Assembly: GCA_016719565.1 (NCBI GenBank)
Contig: JADJYU010000013.1
Span: forward strand, 62,001 to 126,000
Length of the DNA: 64,000 nt
Source: Ignavibacteria bacterium
GTDB taxonomy: Bacteria > Bacteroidota > Ignavibacteria > Tepidaquicellales > Tepidaquicellaceae
Direction of reading: 5' to 3'
Position numbers and translations under genes: made by a program. The notes below the pieces were generated by a model that had not been told where the DNA came from, made no database searches, and worked only from the letters and a program-made list of their open reading frames with translations. Below are positions 43,436 to 51,726 of the stretch, in pieces; within the stretch, counting starts at the first letter, position 1, and each line of letters opens with the position of its first letter.

Positions 43436-45559
43436 ATGGAGATGGAAAAATTCAGGTACGATAACAGGATCGTACGTGATTTTGCAATAGCCACAATTGT
43501 CTGGGGAGTCGTAGGAATGCTGGTCGGACTGATCGCTTCGCTGCAGCTCATTAATCCGGTAATGAATCTGGGAACCCAGTACACGACATTCGGAAGGATA
43601 AGACCTTTACATACGAATGCCGTGATTTTCGCATTCGTCGGCAACGCTATATTTATGGGAATTTATTATTCCCTGCAGAGACTCTGCAAAGCGAGAATGT
43701 TCAGCGATATGCTGAGTAAGATACACTTCTGGGGATGGCAGACCATTATTCTCTCGGCTGCAATAACGCTGCCGCTGGGTATTACTACCAGCAAGGAATA
43801 CGCAGAGCTCGAATGGCCGATAGATATTCTGATCGCTCTTATCTGGGTTGTCTTTGCCATAAACATGTTCGGTACAATTGTTAAAAGAAGAGAGAAGCAC
43901 ATTTATGTCGCGATATGGTTTTACATTGCAACAGTAGTCACAGTAGCTGTGCTGCATATTGTTAATTCAATAGAACTTCCGGTGTCGTTTTTAAAAAGTT
44001 ATCCGGTGTATGCAGGAGTTCAGGACGCGCTGGTTCAGTGGTGGTACGGACATAACGCAGTTGCATTCTTTCTTACCACGCCTTTTCTGGGACTAATGTA
44101 TTACTTTTTACCGAAGGCGGCAAACAGACCGATCTATTCATACAGACTTTCGATACTCCATTTCTGGTCACTGATCTTTATATACATCTGGGCGGGACCG
44201 CACCATCTTTTATATACTTCGCTTCCTGACTGGGCTCAGTCGCTCGGAACGGTTTTCTCTATTATGCTTATAGCTCCGTCATGGGGAGGAATGGTAAACG
44301 GACTTTTAACTCTCAGAGGCGCATGGGATAAAGTAAGAGACAGCGCTGTGCTGAAATTCATGGTAGTTGCAGTTACAGCTTACGGTATGGCGACTCTTGA
44401 AGGACCATTGCTTTCATTAAAAAATGTAAACGCGATAGCTCACTTCACGGACTGGATCGTAGCGCATGTTCACATCGGCGCTCTCGGCTGGAACGGATTT
44501 TTAACATTCGGAATATTATACTGGCTTATCCCCAGAATATATAAGACTGATCTCTTTTCACAGAAGCTGGCGAATTTCCATTTCTGGATAGGAACGCTGG
44601 GAATAGTTTTTTACGCTGCGCCGCTTTACTGGGCAGGTGTAACGCAGTCGCTTATGTGGAAACAATTTACACCGGAAGGTCTGCTGCAGTATCCGAATTT
44701 TCTCGAGACTGTGATCAAGATAATACCGATGTATATCATGAGATCGGTCGGCGGATCGCTTTATCTTATCGGCGTGCTGGTAATGGTTTACAATCTTTTT
44801 AAAACAGTAAAGTCAGGTAAACTGATAGCCAATGAAGATGCTGAAGCTCCGGCTTTAATAAAAGATTCACACGAAACATCAAAATACAAACACAGATGGA
44901 TCGAGACCAGACCGGGAAAATTCGCGCTTCTGTCGACAGTTGTAGTTTTGATCGGCGGAGCTGTGGAGATGATACCGACATTCCTCATTAAATCAAATAT
45001 ACCGACTATAACAAGTGTCAAACCTTATACTCCGCTGGAACTTCAGGGCAGGGATATTTATATCAGGGAAGGATGTAATAATTGTCACTCACAGATGGTA
45101 AGACCATTCAGATCAGAGACGGAAAGATACGGTGAATATTCAAAGGCAGGGGAGTTTGTTTATGACCATCCGTTTCTCTGGGGATCAAAGAGAACAGGTC
45201 CTGACCTTATGAGAATCGGCGGGAAGTATCCTAATCTCTGGCATTATTATCACATGAATGATCCGAATTCAATTTCACCCGGATCCATAATGCCGCCGTA
45301 TCCATGGCTGCTGGAGCAGGAGCTTGATATCTCATTGACAGAAGCAAAGATAAATGCAATGAGAAAACTCGGCGTCCCGTACAATCCGGATTATGAAAAA
45401 ATTTCCAACACCGAACTTATAGATCAGGCGACAAAAATTGCTGACGATCTTAAGAAAAACGGAATCGCAGTTGAAAATACCAAAGAGATCATTGCGCTGA
45501 TAGCATATCTGCAGAGAATGGGTACTGATATTAAGGTGGATGCATCAACAGGTAAATAA
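43436..45559 (+). CDS. ccoNO: Fused cbb3 oxidase subunits I and II (CcoN-CcoO)
   Basis: Catalytic core of the high-affinity cbb3 terminal oxidase, made as one 707-residue chain. The CcoN part (about 1-460) has twelve or so transmembrane helices. It carries His59 (PLHTNAV) as a heme b ligand, His206 (WWYGHNAVAF) and His256/His257 (AGPHHLLYT) as CuB ligands, Tyr316 (AYGMATLEG, the helix VII tyrosine) and His344/His346 (VAHVHIGAL) for the hemes. After a linker and one more transmembrane helix, the CcoO part contributes REGCNNCHSQMVRPF (Cys547, Cys550, His551) and a distal methionine (GSIMPPYPWL) for one c-type heme. Oxygen reduction is at the CcoN centre; CcoO and CcoP pass electrons. Confidence 0.95.
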   Translation: MEMEKFRYDNRIVRDFAIATIVWGVVGMLVGLIASLQLINPVMNLGTQYTTFGRIRPLHTNAVIFAFVGNAIFMGIYYSLQRLCKARMFSDMLSKIHFWGWQTIILSAAITLPLGITTSKEYAELEWPIDILIALIWVVFAINMFGTIVKRREKHIYVAIWFYIATVVTVAVLHIVNSIELPVSFLKSYPVYAGVQDALVQWWYGHNAVAFFLTTPFLGLMYYFLPKAANRPIYSYRLSILHFWSLIFIYIWAGPHHLLYTSLPDWAQSLGTVFSIMLIAPSWGGMVNGLLTLRGAWDKVRDSAVLKFMVVAVTAYGMATLEGPLLSLKNVNAIAHFTDWIVAHVHIGALGWNGFLTFGILYWLIPRIYKTDLFSQKLANFHFWIGTLGIVFYAAPLYWAGVTQSLMWKQFTPEGLLQYPNFLETVIKIIPMYIMRSVGGSLYLIGVLVMVYNLFKTVKSGKLIANEDAEAPALIKDSHETSKYKHRWIETRPGKFALLSTVVVLIGGAVEMIPTFLIKSNIPTITSVKPYTPLELQGRDIYIREGCNNCHSQMVRPFRSETERYGEYSKAGEFVYDHPFLWGSKRTGPDLMRIGGKYPNLWHYYHMNDPNSISPGSIMPPYPWLLEQELDISLTEAKINAMRKLGVPYNPDYEKISNTELIDQATKIADDLKKNGIAVENTKEIIALIAYLQRMGTDIKVDASTGK

Positions 45560-45595
45560 ATTTTAAAATTATAAAATTAAATTTTTAATATAAAA

Positions 45596-45772
45596 ATGTT
45601 TAAACATTATTTCGAACTGATAGACGGTATTGAGATCTATCCCATTTTTTCTCTGATGGTCTTCGTAATATTCTTTTCCTTGACCTTCGGATTTATTCTT
45701 AAAACAGATAAAAAATATATTAAGGAAATGAGTTATCTGCCGCTGGAAGGAGACGATGAAAATGAAAAGTAA
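45596..45772 (+). CDS. ccoQ: Small CcoQ/FixQ-like subunit
   Basis: 58 residues: a short polar N-terminus, one transmembrane helix (IYPIFSLMVFVIFFSLTFGF), then KTDKKYIKEMSYLPLEGDD. This matches the layout of CcoQ (one helix, then a hydrophilic tail with a Pro-Leu segment). It starts 36 bp after ccoNO. Its 3' end overlaps the start of the next frame by 17 bp. Confidence 0.82.
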   Translation: MFKHYFELIDGIEIYPIFSLMVFVIFFSLTFGFILKTDKKYIKEMSYLPLEGDDENEK

Positions 45773-46100
45773 TTTCATTATAAGACGAATGATGAAATAT
45801 TTCAGACAATCAATTATCATAACAGCAGCAGGTTTATTTGCTGTTATGATTTTCACAGGACAGGCTATGTCTCAGACTGCGCCTGCTGCCGCGGGCGGCT
45901 CTGATATGCAGCTGATAATATTAATTTCTGTAATGATTGTTTTATTACATGCAGTTTTCATACCGCTGCTGTTTCCCGGAAAAACTCCGGAGGAACTGGC
46001 TTTGGCTGAAAATGTGAAAAAAGAAAAATCAATTATATCGGTAATAACAGATAAAATTTCAGGACTGAAGCCGTTAGATGAGGAAAAGAACTTCTTATGA
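45756..46100 (+). CDS. Small membrane protein within the cbb3 cluster
   Basis: 114 residues. The N-terminus is basic (NFIIRRMMKYFRQS) and precedes a signal-like helix (IIITAAGLFAVMIFTGQAMSQ). A second helix (MQLIILISVMIVLLHAVFIPLLF) is followed by a charged tail (GKTPEELALAENVKKEKS). I do not recognise the family. Its position between ccoQ and ccoP, with overlap at both ends (17 bp with ccoQ, 4 bp with ccoP), argues that it is a real gene and probably an oxidase accessory protein. The start could also be the ATG six bases downstream. Confidence 0.65.
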   Translation: MKMKSNFIIRRMMKYFRQSIIITAAGLFAVMIFTGQAMSQTAPAAAGGSDMQLIILISVMIVLLHAVFIPLLFPGKTPEELALAENVKKEKSIISVITDKISGLKPLDEEKNFL

Positions 46101-46750
46101 GCGATGACTATGACGGAATAAGAGAACTCGACAACAACATTCCGCCTTGGTTCAATATTTTATTTTACAGCACAGTTGTAATCGCGATAATTTACATGCT
46201 GAATTATCATGTTTTTAAAACAGGTAAACTCCCGTTTGAAGAATATTCCGATGAGATCTATGCAGCTGAATTAAAAAGAGACGAGCTGATCAGAACCGGC
46301 GCATTTATCAATGAAGAATCAGTTGAGTTAGTTTCAGATCCTTCATCACTGGATATGGGGAAGAAAATATTTATGGCAAATTGTCTTCCGTGTCACGGCA
46401 GTAATGCAGAAGGAACTGTTGGTCCGAATCTGACTGATCAATACTGGATCCACGGCGGCGGTATAAAAAATATTTTTAAGACAGTTAAATACGGAGTGCC
46501 GGTAAAAGGAATGATCGCCTGGCAAAACGTTCTGAATCCAAAGGGAATTCAGCAGGTAGCAAGTTATGTGATATCGCTTAACGGGACAAATCCCCCGAAC
46601 GGTAAAGGTCCGGAAGGAAATATATATTCAGAGTCATCCGATTCTGCAGCTGTAAAAAATGATTCGCTTAAAAATACAGATTCAGTTAAAGTTTCCGTTA
46701 AGGATACTTTAAAAAATTCAGCTTTAAATAAAGATACTTTAAAAAAATAA
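46097..46750 (+). CDS. ccoP: cbb3 oxidase subunit III (CcoP), mono-heme
   Basis: 217 residues. The N-terminus has the CcoP signature (DGIRELDNNIPPWFNILFYSTVV), one transmembrane helix and a following helix, and one cytochrome c domain with CLPCH (Cys96, Cys99, His100) and a distal methionine in VPVKGMIAW. Proteobacterial CcoP usually has two hemes; this one has one. After about residue 170 the sequence becomes Ser/Asp/Lys-rich (SESSDSAAVKND, DSVKVSVKDTLK), a low-complexity tail with no expected role in electron transfer. It overlaps the previous frame by four bases. Confidence 0.9.
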   Translation: MSDDYDGIRELDNNIPPWFNILFYSTVVIAIIYMLNYHVFKTGKLPFEEYSDEIYAAELKRDELIRTGAFINEESVELVSDPSSLDMGKKIFMANCLPCHGSNAEGTVGPNLTDQYWIHGGGIKNIFKTVKYGVPVKGMIAWQNVLNPKGIQQVASYVISLNGTNPPNGKGPEGNIYSESSDSAAVKNDSLKNTDSVKVSVKDTLKNSALNKDTLKK

Positions 46751-46770
46751 TTTCAGATAAATAACTATTA

Positions 46771-48201
46771 ATGTCAGAAGCAGATACTGATACGAAAACA
46801 ATAACCGGAAGTAATGACGAATCTTTTAAGGATACTATTTCAATAGTAAATAAAGAAGGCGGACGGAAATGGATCTATCCTAAAAAGCCCGCCGGAAGAT
46901 TTTATAATGCAAGGACAATACTAAGCGTTTTTCTTCTTGCTTTCATGTTCGGCGCTCCGTGGATAAAGATCGACGGTCATCCTTTTATGCTCTTTAATAT
47001 AATCGAGAGAAGATTCATTCTGTTTGGAACAGTCTTTACTCCGCAGGATTTTTATCTGTTCGGACTGGTGATGATATTTGCATTCGTAACGCTTTTTCTT
47101 GTAACGGCGGTTTACGGAAGAATATTCTGCGGATGGCTTTGTCCCCAGACAGTTTTCCTTGAAATGGTATTCAGAAAAATAGAGTACTTTATTGAAGGAG
47201 ATTACATTCGTCAGAAAACCCTTAATGCATCTCCGTGGGATCTGAAAAAGATCTTTAAGAAATTCTCAAAGTACGGGATATTTTTTATAATATCGTTTCT
47301 GATAGCAAATACTTTTCTCGCATACATTATTGGCACTGATGAACTTCTCAAGATAATAAGCGAGCCCATAAGCGAGCACCTGAGCGGGTTTATATCAATC
47401 ACTGTATTCACCATATTCTTTTACTGGATATTCGCATGGTTCAGAGAGCAGGCATGCATTCTAGTCTGTCCTTACGGCAGACTTCAGAGCGTGCTTCTTG
47501 ATAAAAATTCCATCGTCATTGCTTATGATAAAATAAGAGGTGAGCCGAGAGGAAAAGTTAAGGATAAGCAAAAGGAAAATCTCGGGGACTGCATTGACTG
47601 CAAACTTTGTGTGAATGTCTGTCCGACCGGCATTGACATAAGAAACGGCACGCAGCTGGAGTGTGTAAACTGCACTGCCTGTATTGACGCATGTGATTCC
47701 ATTATGGATAAAGTTGAAAGACCGCGGGGACTGATCAGATTTGATTCAATGGAAAGTATTGAGAAGAGAACCGGATTTAAATGGACATCGAGACTGACAG
47801 GATATACTTCCGTGCTGTCTGTTTTGCTGATAGTAATTATCTTTTTATTCTCAATCAGAAGTGAGATTGATATAAATATTCTGAGAACTCCGGGAATGCT
47901 TTTTCAGAATCAAACTGATGATAAAGTCAGCAACATGTATAACATCAAAATTTCCAATAAGACATATGACGAGAAAAAGATAGATCTGAAAATAAAGGAA
48001 TCTTACGGAGAGATAAAACTGATAGGAAATGATATTATTCTGAAGCCGCTGGAGATACGCGAAGGAAGTATGCTGATCCTGTTACCGAAGGAAATTATTA
48101 AACTCACCAATACTCCTGTGAGTATAGAAGTATTTTCTGACGGGGAGAAAGTTGACGAATTAAAAACAAATTTTCTCGGACCGCAAAATTTAAATAAATG
48201 A
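46771..48201 (+). CDS. ccoG: cbb3 oxidase accessory protein CcoG (FixG)
   Basis: 476 residues: polytopic membrane protein with ferredoxin domain, thought to reduce copper for oxidase assembly. It has GRIFCGWLCPQTVFLEMVFRKIE, the EQACILVCPYGRLQSV motif, and two CxxCxxCxxxC-type 4Fe-4S sites (DCIDCKLCVNVCPTGIDI and LECVNCTACIDACD). Several transmembrane segments precede them, and a final transmembrane segment and beta domain follow (about 340-476), as in the family. The first ~50 residues are charged and cytoplasmic. It overlaps ccoH by four bases. Confidence 0.94.
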   Translation: MSEADTDTKTITGSNDESFKDTISIVNKEGGRKWIYPKKPAGRFYNARTILSVFLLAFMFGAPWIKIDGHPFMLFNIIERRFILFGTVFTPQDFYLFGLVMIFAFVTLFLVTAVYGRIFCGWLCPQTVFLEMVFRKIEYFIEGDYIRQKTLNASPWDLKKIFKKFSKYGIFFIISFLIANTFLAYIIGTDELLKIISEPISEHLSGFISITVFTIFFYWIFAWFREQACILVCPYGRLQSVLLDKNSIVIAYDKIRGEPRGKVKDKQKENLGDCIDCKLCVNVCPTGIDIRNGTQLECVNCTACIDACDSIMDKVERPRGLIRFDSMESIEKRTGFKWTSRLTGYTSVLSVLLIVIIFLFSIRSEIDINILRTPGMLFQNQTDDKVSNMYNIKISNKTYDEKKIDLKIKESYGEIKLIGNDIILKPLEIREGSMLILLPKEIIKLTNTPVSIEVFSDGEKVDELKTNFLGPQNLNK

Positions 48202-48641
48202 AAATGAGCTGGGGAATTAAAATCATAATAGTATTCATAATATTTGCAGGGGGACTTACAGCTCTGGTAATTATTTCAATGTCCCGGAATGTAGATCTCG
48301 TGCATGAGCAGTATTATGAGGAAGAAATAAATTATCAGAAACAAATAGACATTCTCGAACAGTCGAAATCTTTGAATGCGGATCTAAATGTTTCTGTTGA
48401 CGGGAATAATATTAAACTGAAACTTAACGGCTCTGAAAAATACAGCAACCTGTCAGGCAGGATCAATTTTTACAGGTCTTCAGACGCATCAAAGGATTTT
48501 ATTTATGATCTGAATATTAATGATAGAGGTGAGCAGATGTTTCCCGTAAATGAAATGGTCAGCGGTTCATGGAAATTGAAATTCGAACTGAACCGTGACG
48601 GTAAAAATTATTTTGTCGAAAAAAATATATTTATAAACTAA
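48198..48641 (+). CDS. ccoH: FixH/CcoH-like oxidase assembly protein
   Basis: 147 residues: N-terminal transmembrane helix (IKIIIVFIIFAGGLTALVIISM) followed by DLVHEQYYEEEINYQKQID, the family's periplasmic start, and a small beta-sandwich (INFYRSSDASKDFIYDL, GSWKLKFELNRDGKNYF). CcoH acts with CcoG and CcoS in maturation of cbb3 oxidase. It overlaps the ccoG stop by four bases and ends seven bases before the next gene. Confidence 0.87.
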   Translation: MKMSWGIKIIIVFIIFAGGLTALVIISMSRNVDLVHEQYYEEEINYQKQIDILEQSKSLNADLNVSVDGNNIKLKLNGSEKYSNLSGRINFYRSSDASKDFIYDLNINDRGEQMFPVNEMVSGSWKLKFELNRDGKNYFVEKNIFIN

Positions 48642-48647
48642 AACCAT

Positions 48648-49358
48648 ATGGAGCTCTTCAGCGGATTTGTTATCGGACTGTTAGGAAGTTTTCATTGTAT
48701 CGGTATGTGCGGACCTATTGTACTTAGTCTGCCCGCGGATAAATTTTCTAAATGGTCTTTTATCTCAGGAAGGCTTTTGTATAATTCCGGGCGGATCATT
48801 ACTTATATGTTTCTCGGCGCAGCGTTCGGATTACTTGGAAACCGGCTGAACTTATTCGGGTTTCAGCAAACGGTTTCAATTGCAGTCGGGATCATAATAC
48901 TGTTTGGTGTTTTCGGAGGTTTGTATCTTAAAAAATATAATATGCTGAACCCGGTGCAAAGCCGGATAATTTCTTTTATTAAAAGATCTCTGAATATTAA
49001 TTTCGACAGAAAGTCAAAATCGTCCTATCTTGTGACAGGCATTGTAAACGGGATTCTCCCCTGCGGATTTGTTTATATCGGACTCAGCGGAGCTCTTGCA
49101 AGCGGCGAATTTACTACCGGCGCTTTATATATGATGATGTTTGGCTTAGGCACTTTTCCGTTAATGTTCGGGATCTCCATATTCGGTAATTTCATCGGAT
49201 TGAATTTCAGAAAATTCATACGGAAACTAATACCGGCATTTGCAGTGATACTTGCTGTGCTGTTTATTTTAAGAGGTCTGGAACTTGGTATACCATTTAT
49301 CAGTCCTTCTATGAAATCTCATTCAAAAATTGAAAACACGGAATTACAATGTAACTGA
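48648..49358 (+). CDS. SafE/UreH-type sulfite exporter-like membrane protein
   Basis: 236 residues with about six transmembrane helices. The first motif is SGFVIGLLGSFHCIGMCGPIVLSLP, typical of the UreH/SafE-like group often found at the end of cco clusters. The second half repeats the pattern with GIVNGILPCGFVYIGLSGALASG and GTFPLMFGISI. Conserved Cys (IGMCG, LPCG) may bind copper, but the transported substrate is not known. It is the last structural gene of the oxidase cluster. Confidence 0.87.
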   Translation: MELFSGFVIGLLGSFHCIGMCGPIVLSLPADKFSKWSFISGRLLYNSGRIITYMFLGAAFGLLGNRLNLFGFQQTVSIAVGIIILFGVFGGLYLKKYNMLNPVQSRIISFIKRSLNINFDRKSKSSYLVTGIVNGILPCGFVYIGLSGALASGEFTTGALYMMMFGLGTFPLMFGISIFGNFIGLNFRKFIRKLIPAFAVILAVLFILRGLELGIPFISPSMKSHSKIENTELQCN

Positions 49359-49401
49359 TTCCGCATTTTTTAATATTGTTCTTTATAATATCGAAATTTT
49401 C

Positions 49402-49426
49402 TTTCACGGTTTCAAATTTCGTGAAA
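49402..49426. promoter_or_regulatory. Inverted repeat between the oxidase cluster and the Crp/Fnr gene
   Basis: TTTCACG, 11 bases, CGTGAAA. It lies 44 bp after the SafE-like gene and about 140 bp before the regulator. It could be a hairpin ending the cluster transcript or a protein-binding palindrome. No T-run follows. Confidence 0.4.
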
Positions 49427-49566
49427 AACACTTGTATATTTTTTCTGAAACTTGTCTGTTAATGATTTAAAGGATAGGTTAGAAATGAAAAATTGATTTA
49501 CTTGTTAATTGTAATTAATATTCAGAGAAAGTAAATTGATGCAATTGAATATTATTTTTAACTCAA

Positions 49567-50274
49567 ATGCGTAAATTTCATTCACCTTCCTGCGATACCT
49601 GCAGCGCCAGATTTCAGTCTGTATTCTGCGATATGCCTGAAGATGAAATATCTTTTATATCAGACAGTAAGCATTGTAATTTATATTCTAAGGGTCAGAC
49701 AATTTTCAATGAAGGTAATTATCCGTCCGGATTGTTCTGTATTAATAAAGGCAGAGTTAAATTATCGCAGACTGGATTTGAAGGCAAAGAGCAGATCATT
49801 CGTCTTGCAAAAGACGGTGATGTAATGGGCTACAGGTCGCTGATCAGCGGTGATCCGTATTCCGCTACAGCTACTGTTTTAGAAGATTCAAAGATCTGCG
49901 TTATCCCTAAGAATATATTTTTTGAACTTCTCAGGAAAGATGTAAAGCTTACCGGGAAAATAATGAAACTTCTTGCTGACGATCTGAAATTTGCTCAGAA
50001 CAAAATTACCAATCTTGCTCAGAAGCCGGTTATCGAAAGACTTGCAGAAACACTTCTGATGCTTAAAGAATATTACGGCATCAAAGATGAAGATGCGTAT
50101 CTGAACATAACCATTACAAGAGAAGAAATTGCAAACATTGTAGGCACCGCTACAGAAACCGCCATCCGGCTGTTATCCGAACTCAGAAAAGAGGGTATTC
50201 TCGAAATAGAAGGAAAGAAAATTAAGATATTAAGAAGCGAAGCTTTGCTTAAGCTCGCTAATCTTTATGACTGA
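49567..50274 (+). CDS. Crp/Fnr-family transcription regulator with N-terminal cysteines
   Basis: 235 residues: cNMP-binding-type beta roll (about 35-150; GQTIFNEGNYPSGLFCINKGRVKLS, DGDVMGYRSLISGDPYSATATVLED), dimerisation helix and C-terminal winged helix (about 165-225; ITREEIANIVGTATETAIRLLSELRKEGIL). Cys9, Cys12 and Cys21 in SPSCDTCSARFQSVFCDM, with Cys37, are placed like the iron-sulfur ligands of FNR, though the spacing differs, so oxygen sensing is plausible but unproven. Its position right after the cbb3 cluster and the TGAT-N4-ATCA palindrome before ccoI suggest that it controls this cluster. It is 18 bp upstream of the cNMP-domain gene. Confidence 0.87.
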   Translation: MRKFHSPSCDTCSARFQSVFCDMPEDEISFISDSKHCNLYSKGQTIFNEGNYPSGLFCINKGRVKLSQTGFEGKEQIIRLAKDGDVMGYRSLISGDPYSATATVLEDSKICVIPKNIFFELLRKDVKLTGKIMKLLADDLKFAQNKITNLAQKPVIERLAETLLMLKEYYGIKDEDAYLNITITREEIANIVGTATETAIRLLSELRKEGILEIEGKKIKILRSEALLKLANLYD

Positions 50275-50292
50275 TAATTTTAATTTACTTTT

Positions 50293-50697
50293 ATGTTTGA
50301 GAAATTCTCTGATTCCTTTTTAAAGGATTTTGACCTCAATTTTTTAATTGACAGATTCAATAAAAATAATTTTCATACTTTTCTTAAGGGAGATAAAATA
50401 GTATCTCAGGGAAACTCTCCTGCAGATGTGTTTTTTATTCTTACAGGAAATATAGAAGCCGGCACTGAACTTCCCGACGGAAATTTCATAACTAAATATG
50501 AACTTTCAGCTGGTGATATTCTCGGTATAGATGATGTTCTCAGGGATGAGAATTACGTTTACACTGCCTTTGCTGCTTCGGATACAAATGTGATGATAAT
50601 TTCAAAAGAAGAATTTATATCTGTTACCGGAAAAAATGATGAATTTAATATCTGGCTTCTGAAATATCTCAGTAAAAGAATAGGGAAATTTGAATAA
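50293..50697 (+). CDS. Stand-alone cyclic-nucleotide-binding-domain protein
   Basis: 134 residues made of one cNMP-type beta roll (GDKIVSQGNSPADVFFILTGNIEAGTEL, AGDILGIDDVLRDENYVYTAFAASDTNVMIISKEEF) without any DNA-binding domain. The phosphate-binding cassette is not clearly conserved, so nucleotide binding is doubtful. It follows the Crp/Fnr gene by 18 bp and is probably co-transcribed with it. It could sense a ligand or modulate the regulator. Confidence 0.75.
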   Translation: MFEKFSDSFLKDFDLNFLIDRFNKNNFHTFLKGDKIVSQGNSPADVFFILTGNIEAGTELPDGNFITKYELSAGDILGIDDVLRDENYVYTAFAASDTNVMIISKEEFISVTGKNDEFNIWLLKYLSKRIGKFE

Positions 50698-50724
50698 TCA
50701 TCTTTAGATTTAATTTTTAAAAAA

Positions 50725-51726
50725 TCATTTTATAAATCTGTTCTGTATTTTCTTCCGTAATGCAATTTCTCCGATCACTGTCTCCGCATGTTTGATGGAA
50801 TTTTCTATGAAATACCTGTCTGTGTTCATTCCGCCGCAGACTACACCTGCAAGGTATAAACCTTTTACATTTGTTTCAAAAGTTTTTGAATCGAATTCAG
50901 GAACGCGGTCTTTGTTTATTCTGATCCCGGCCTTTTTAAAAAATGAAAAATCAGGATGATATCCCGTCATTGAAAATACAAAATCATTTTCTATCTTTAA
51001 GATCCTGCCTTTATTCCGGATAAAAATCGACCTGTTGGATATTCTTAAAACTTCAGAATTAAAGTAAGACTTTATGGAACCTTCTTTGATCCTGTTTTCA
51101 ATATCCGGCTTTACCCAGTATTTTATGGATGGTTTTATTTTGTCTTCCCTGATTATCATTGTTACTTTAGCCCCGACTCTGAATAATTCAAGCGCTACAT
51201 CGACTGCGGAATTTCCCGCTCCTATTACAGCAACTTTATGACCGCTGTAAGGATGCGGCTCATCAAAGTAATGACGCACTTTAGGCAAAGACTCACCCGG
51301 CACTTTCATTAAATTCGGATTATCATAATATCCTGTAGCCATTATAACATTAGATGAATAACAAATTCCCTTATTGGTTTTTACAGAAAAATAATCTCTT
51401 ACCTTCTTAACTGATTCGACATTTTCATAAGTCCTGACATTCAGATCAAAAGATTCCTTAACTCTGCGGAAATATTCAAGAGCTTCTCTTCTGTTCGGCT
51501 TAACGCCGTGCGAAACAAAGGGAACTCCGCTAAGCTCAATCTTCTGCGAAGTGGAAAAGAATGTCATGTTAGTAGGGTAATTGAAAATAGAATTTACGAG
51601 GCAGCCTTTTTCAATTATAATAAATGACAAATTATTTTTAACGGCTTCAACACCGCATGCAAGTCCGATAGGTCCGGCTCCGATTATTATTACATCAAGC
51701 GGCTTTTTAGTTAGACGTCTTATCAT
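50725..51726 (-). CDS. ypdA: YpdA-like FAD/NAD(P)-dependent disulfide oxidoreductase
   Basis: 333 residues. FAD-binding DVIIIGAGPIGLACGVEAVK at the N-terminus, NYPTNMTFFSTSQKIEL and the second nucleotide-binding VAVIGAGNSAVDVALELFR near 165-185 with the family arrangement, and VKGLYLAGVVCGGMNTD near the C-terminus. YpdA-type enzymes reduce bacillithiol disulfide and lack the CxxC of thioredoxin reductase, as here. Whether this organism makes bacillithiol is unknown. The ATG overlaps the stop of pyk by four bases, so both genes are in one transcript. Confidence 0.88.
   Translation of the reverse strand: MIRRLTKKPLDVIIIGAGPIGLACGVEAVKNNLSFIIIEKGCLVNSIFNYPTNMTFFSTSQKIELSGVPFVSHGVKPNRREALEYFRRVKESFDLNVRTYENVESVKKVRDYFSVKTNKGICYSSNVIMATGYYDNPNLMKVPGESLPKVRHYFDEPHPYSGHKVAVIGAGNSAVDVALELFRVGAKVTMIIREDKIKPSIKYWVKPDIENRIKEGSIKSYFNSEVLRISNRSIFIRNKGRILKIENDFVFSMTGYHPDFSFFKKAGIRINKDRVPEFDSKTFETNVKGLYLAGVVCGGMNTDRYFIENSIKHAETVIGEIALRKKIQNRFIK

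Noticed and set aside
43607..43957. 116-codon minus-strand frame within ccoNO
   Set aside because: Antisense to the oxidase core, with no supporting features.
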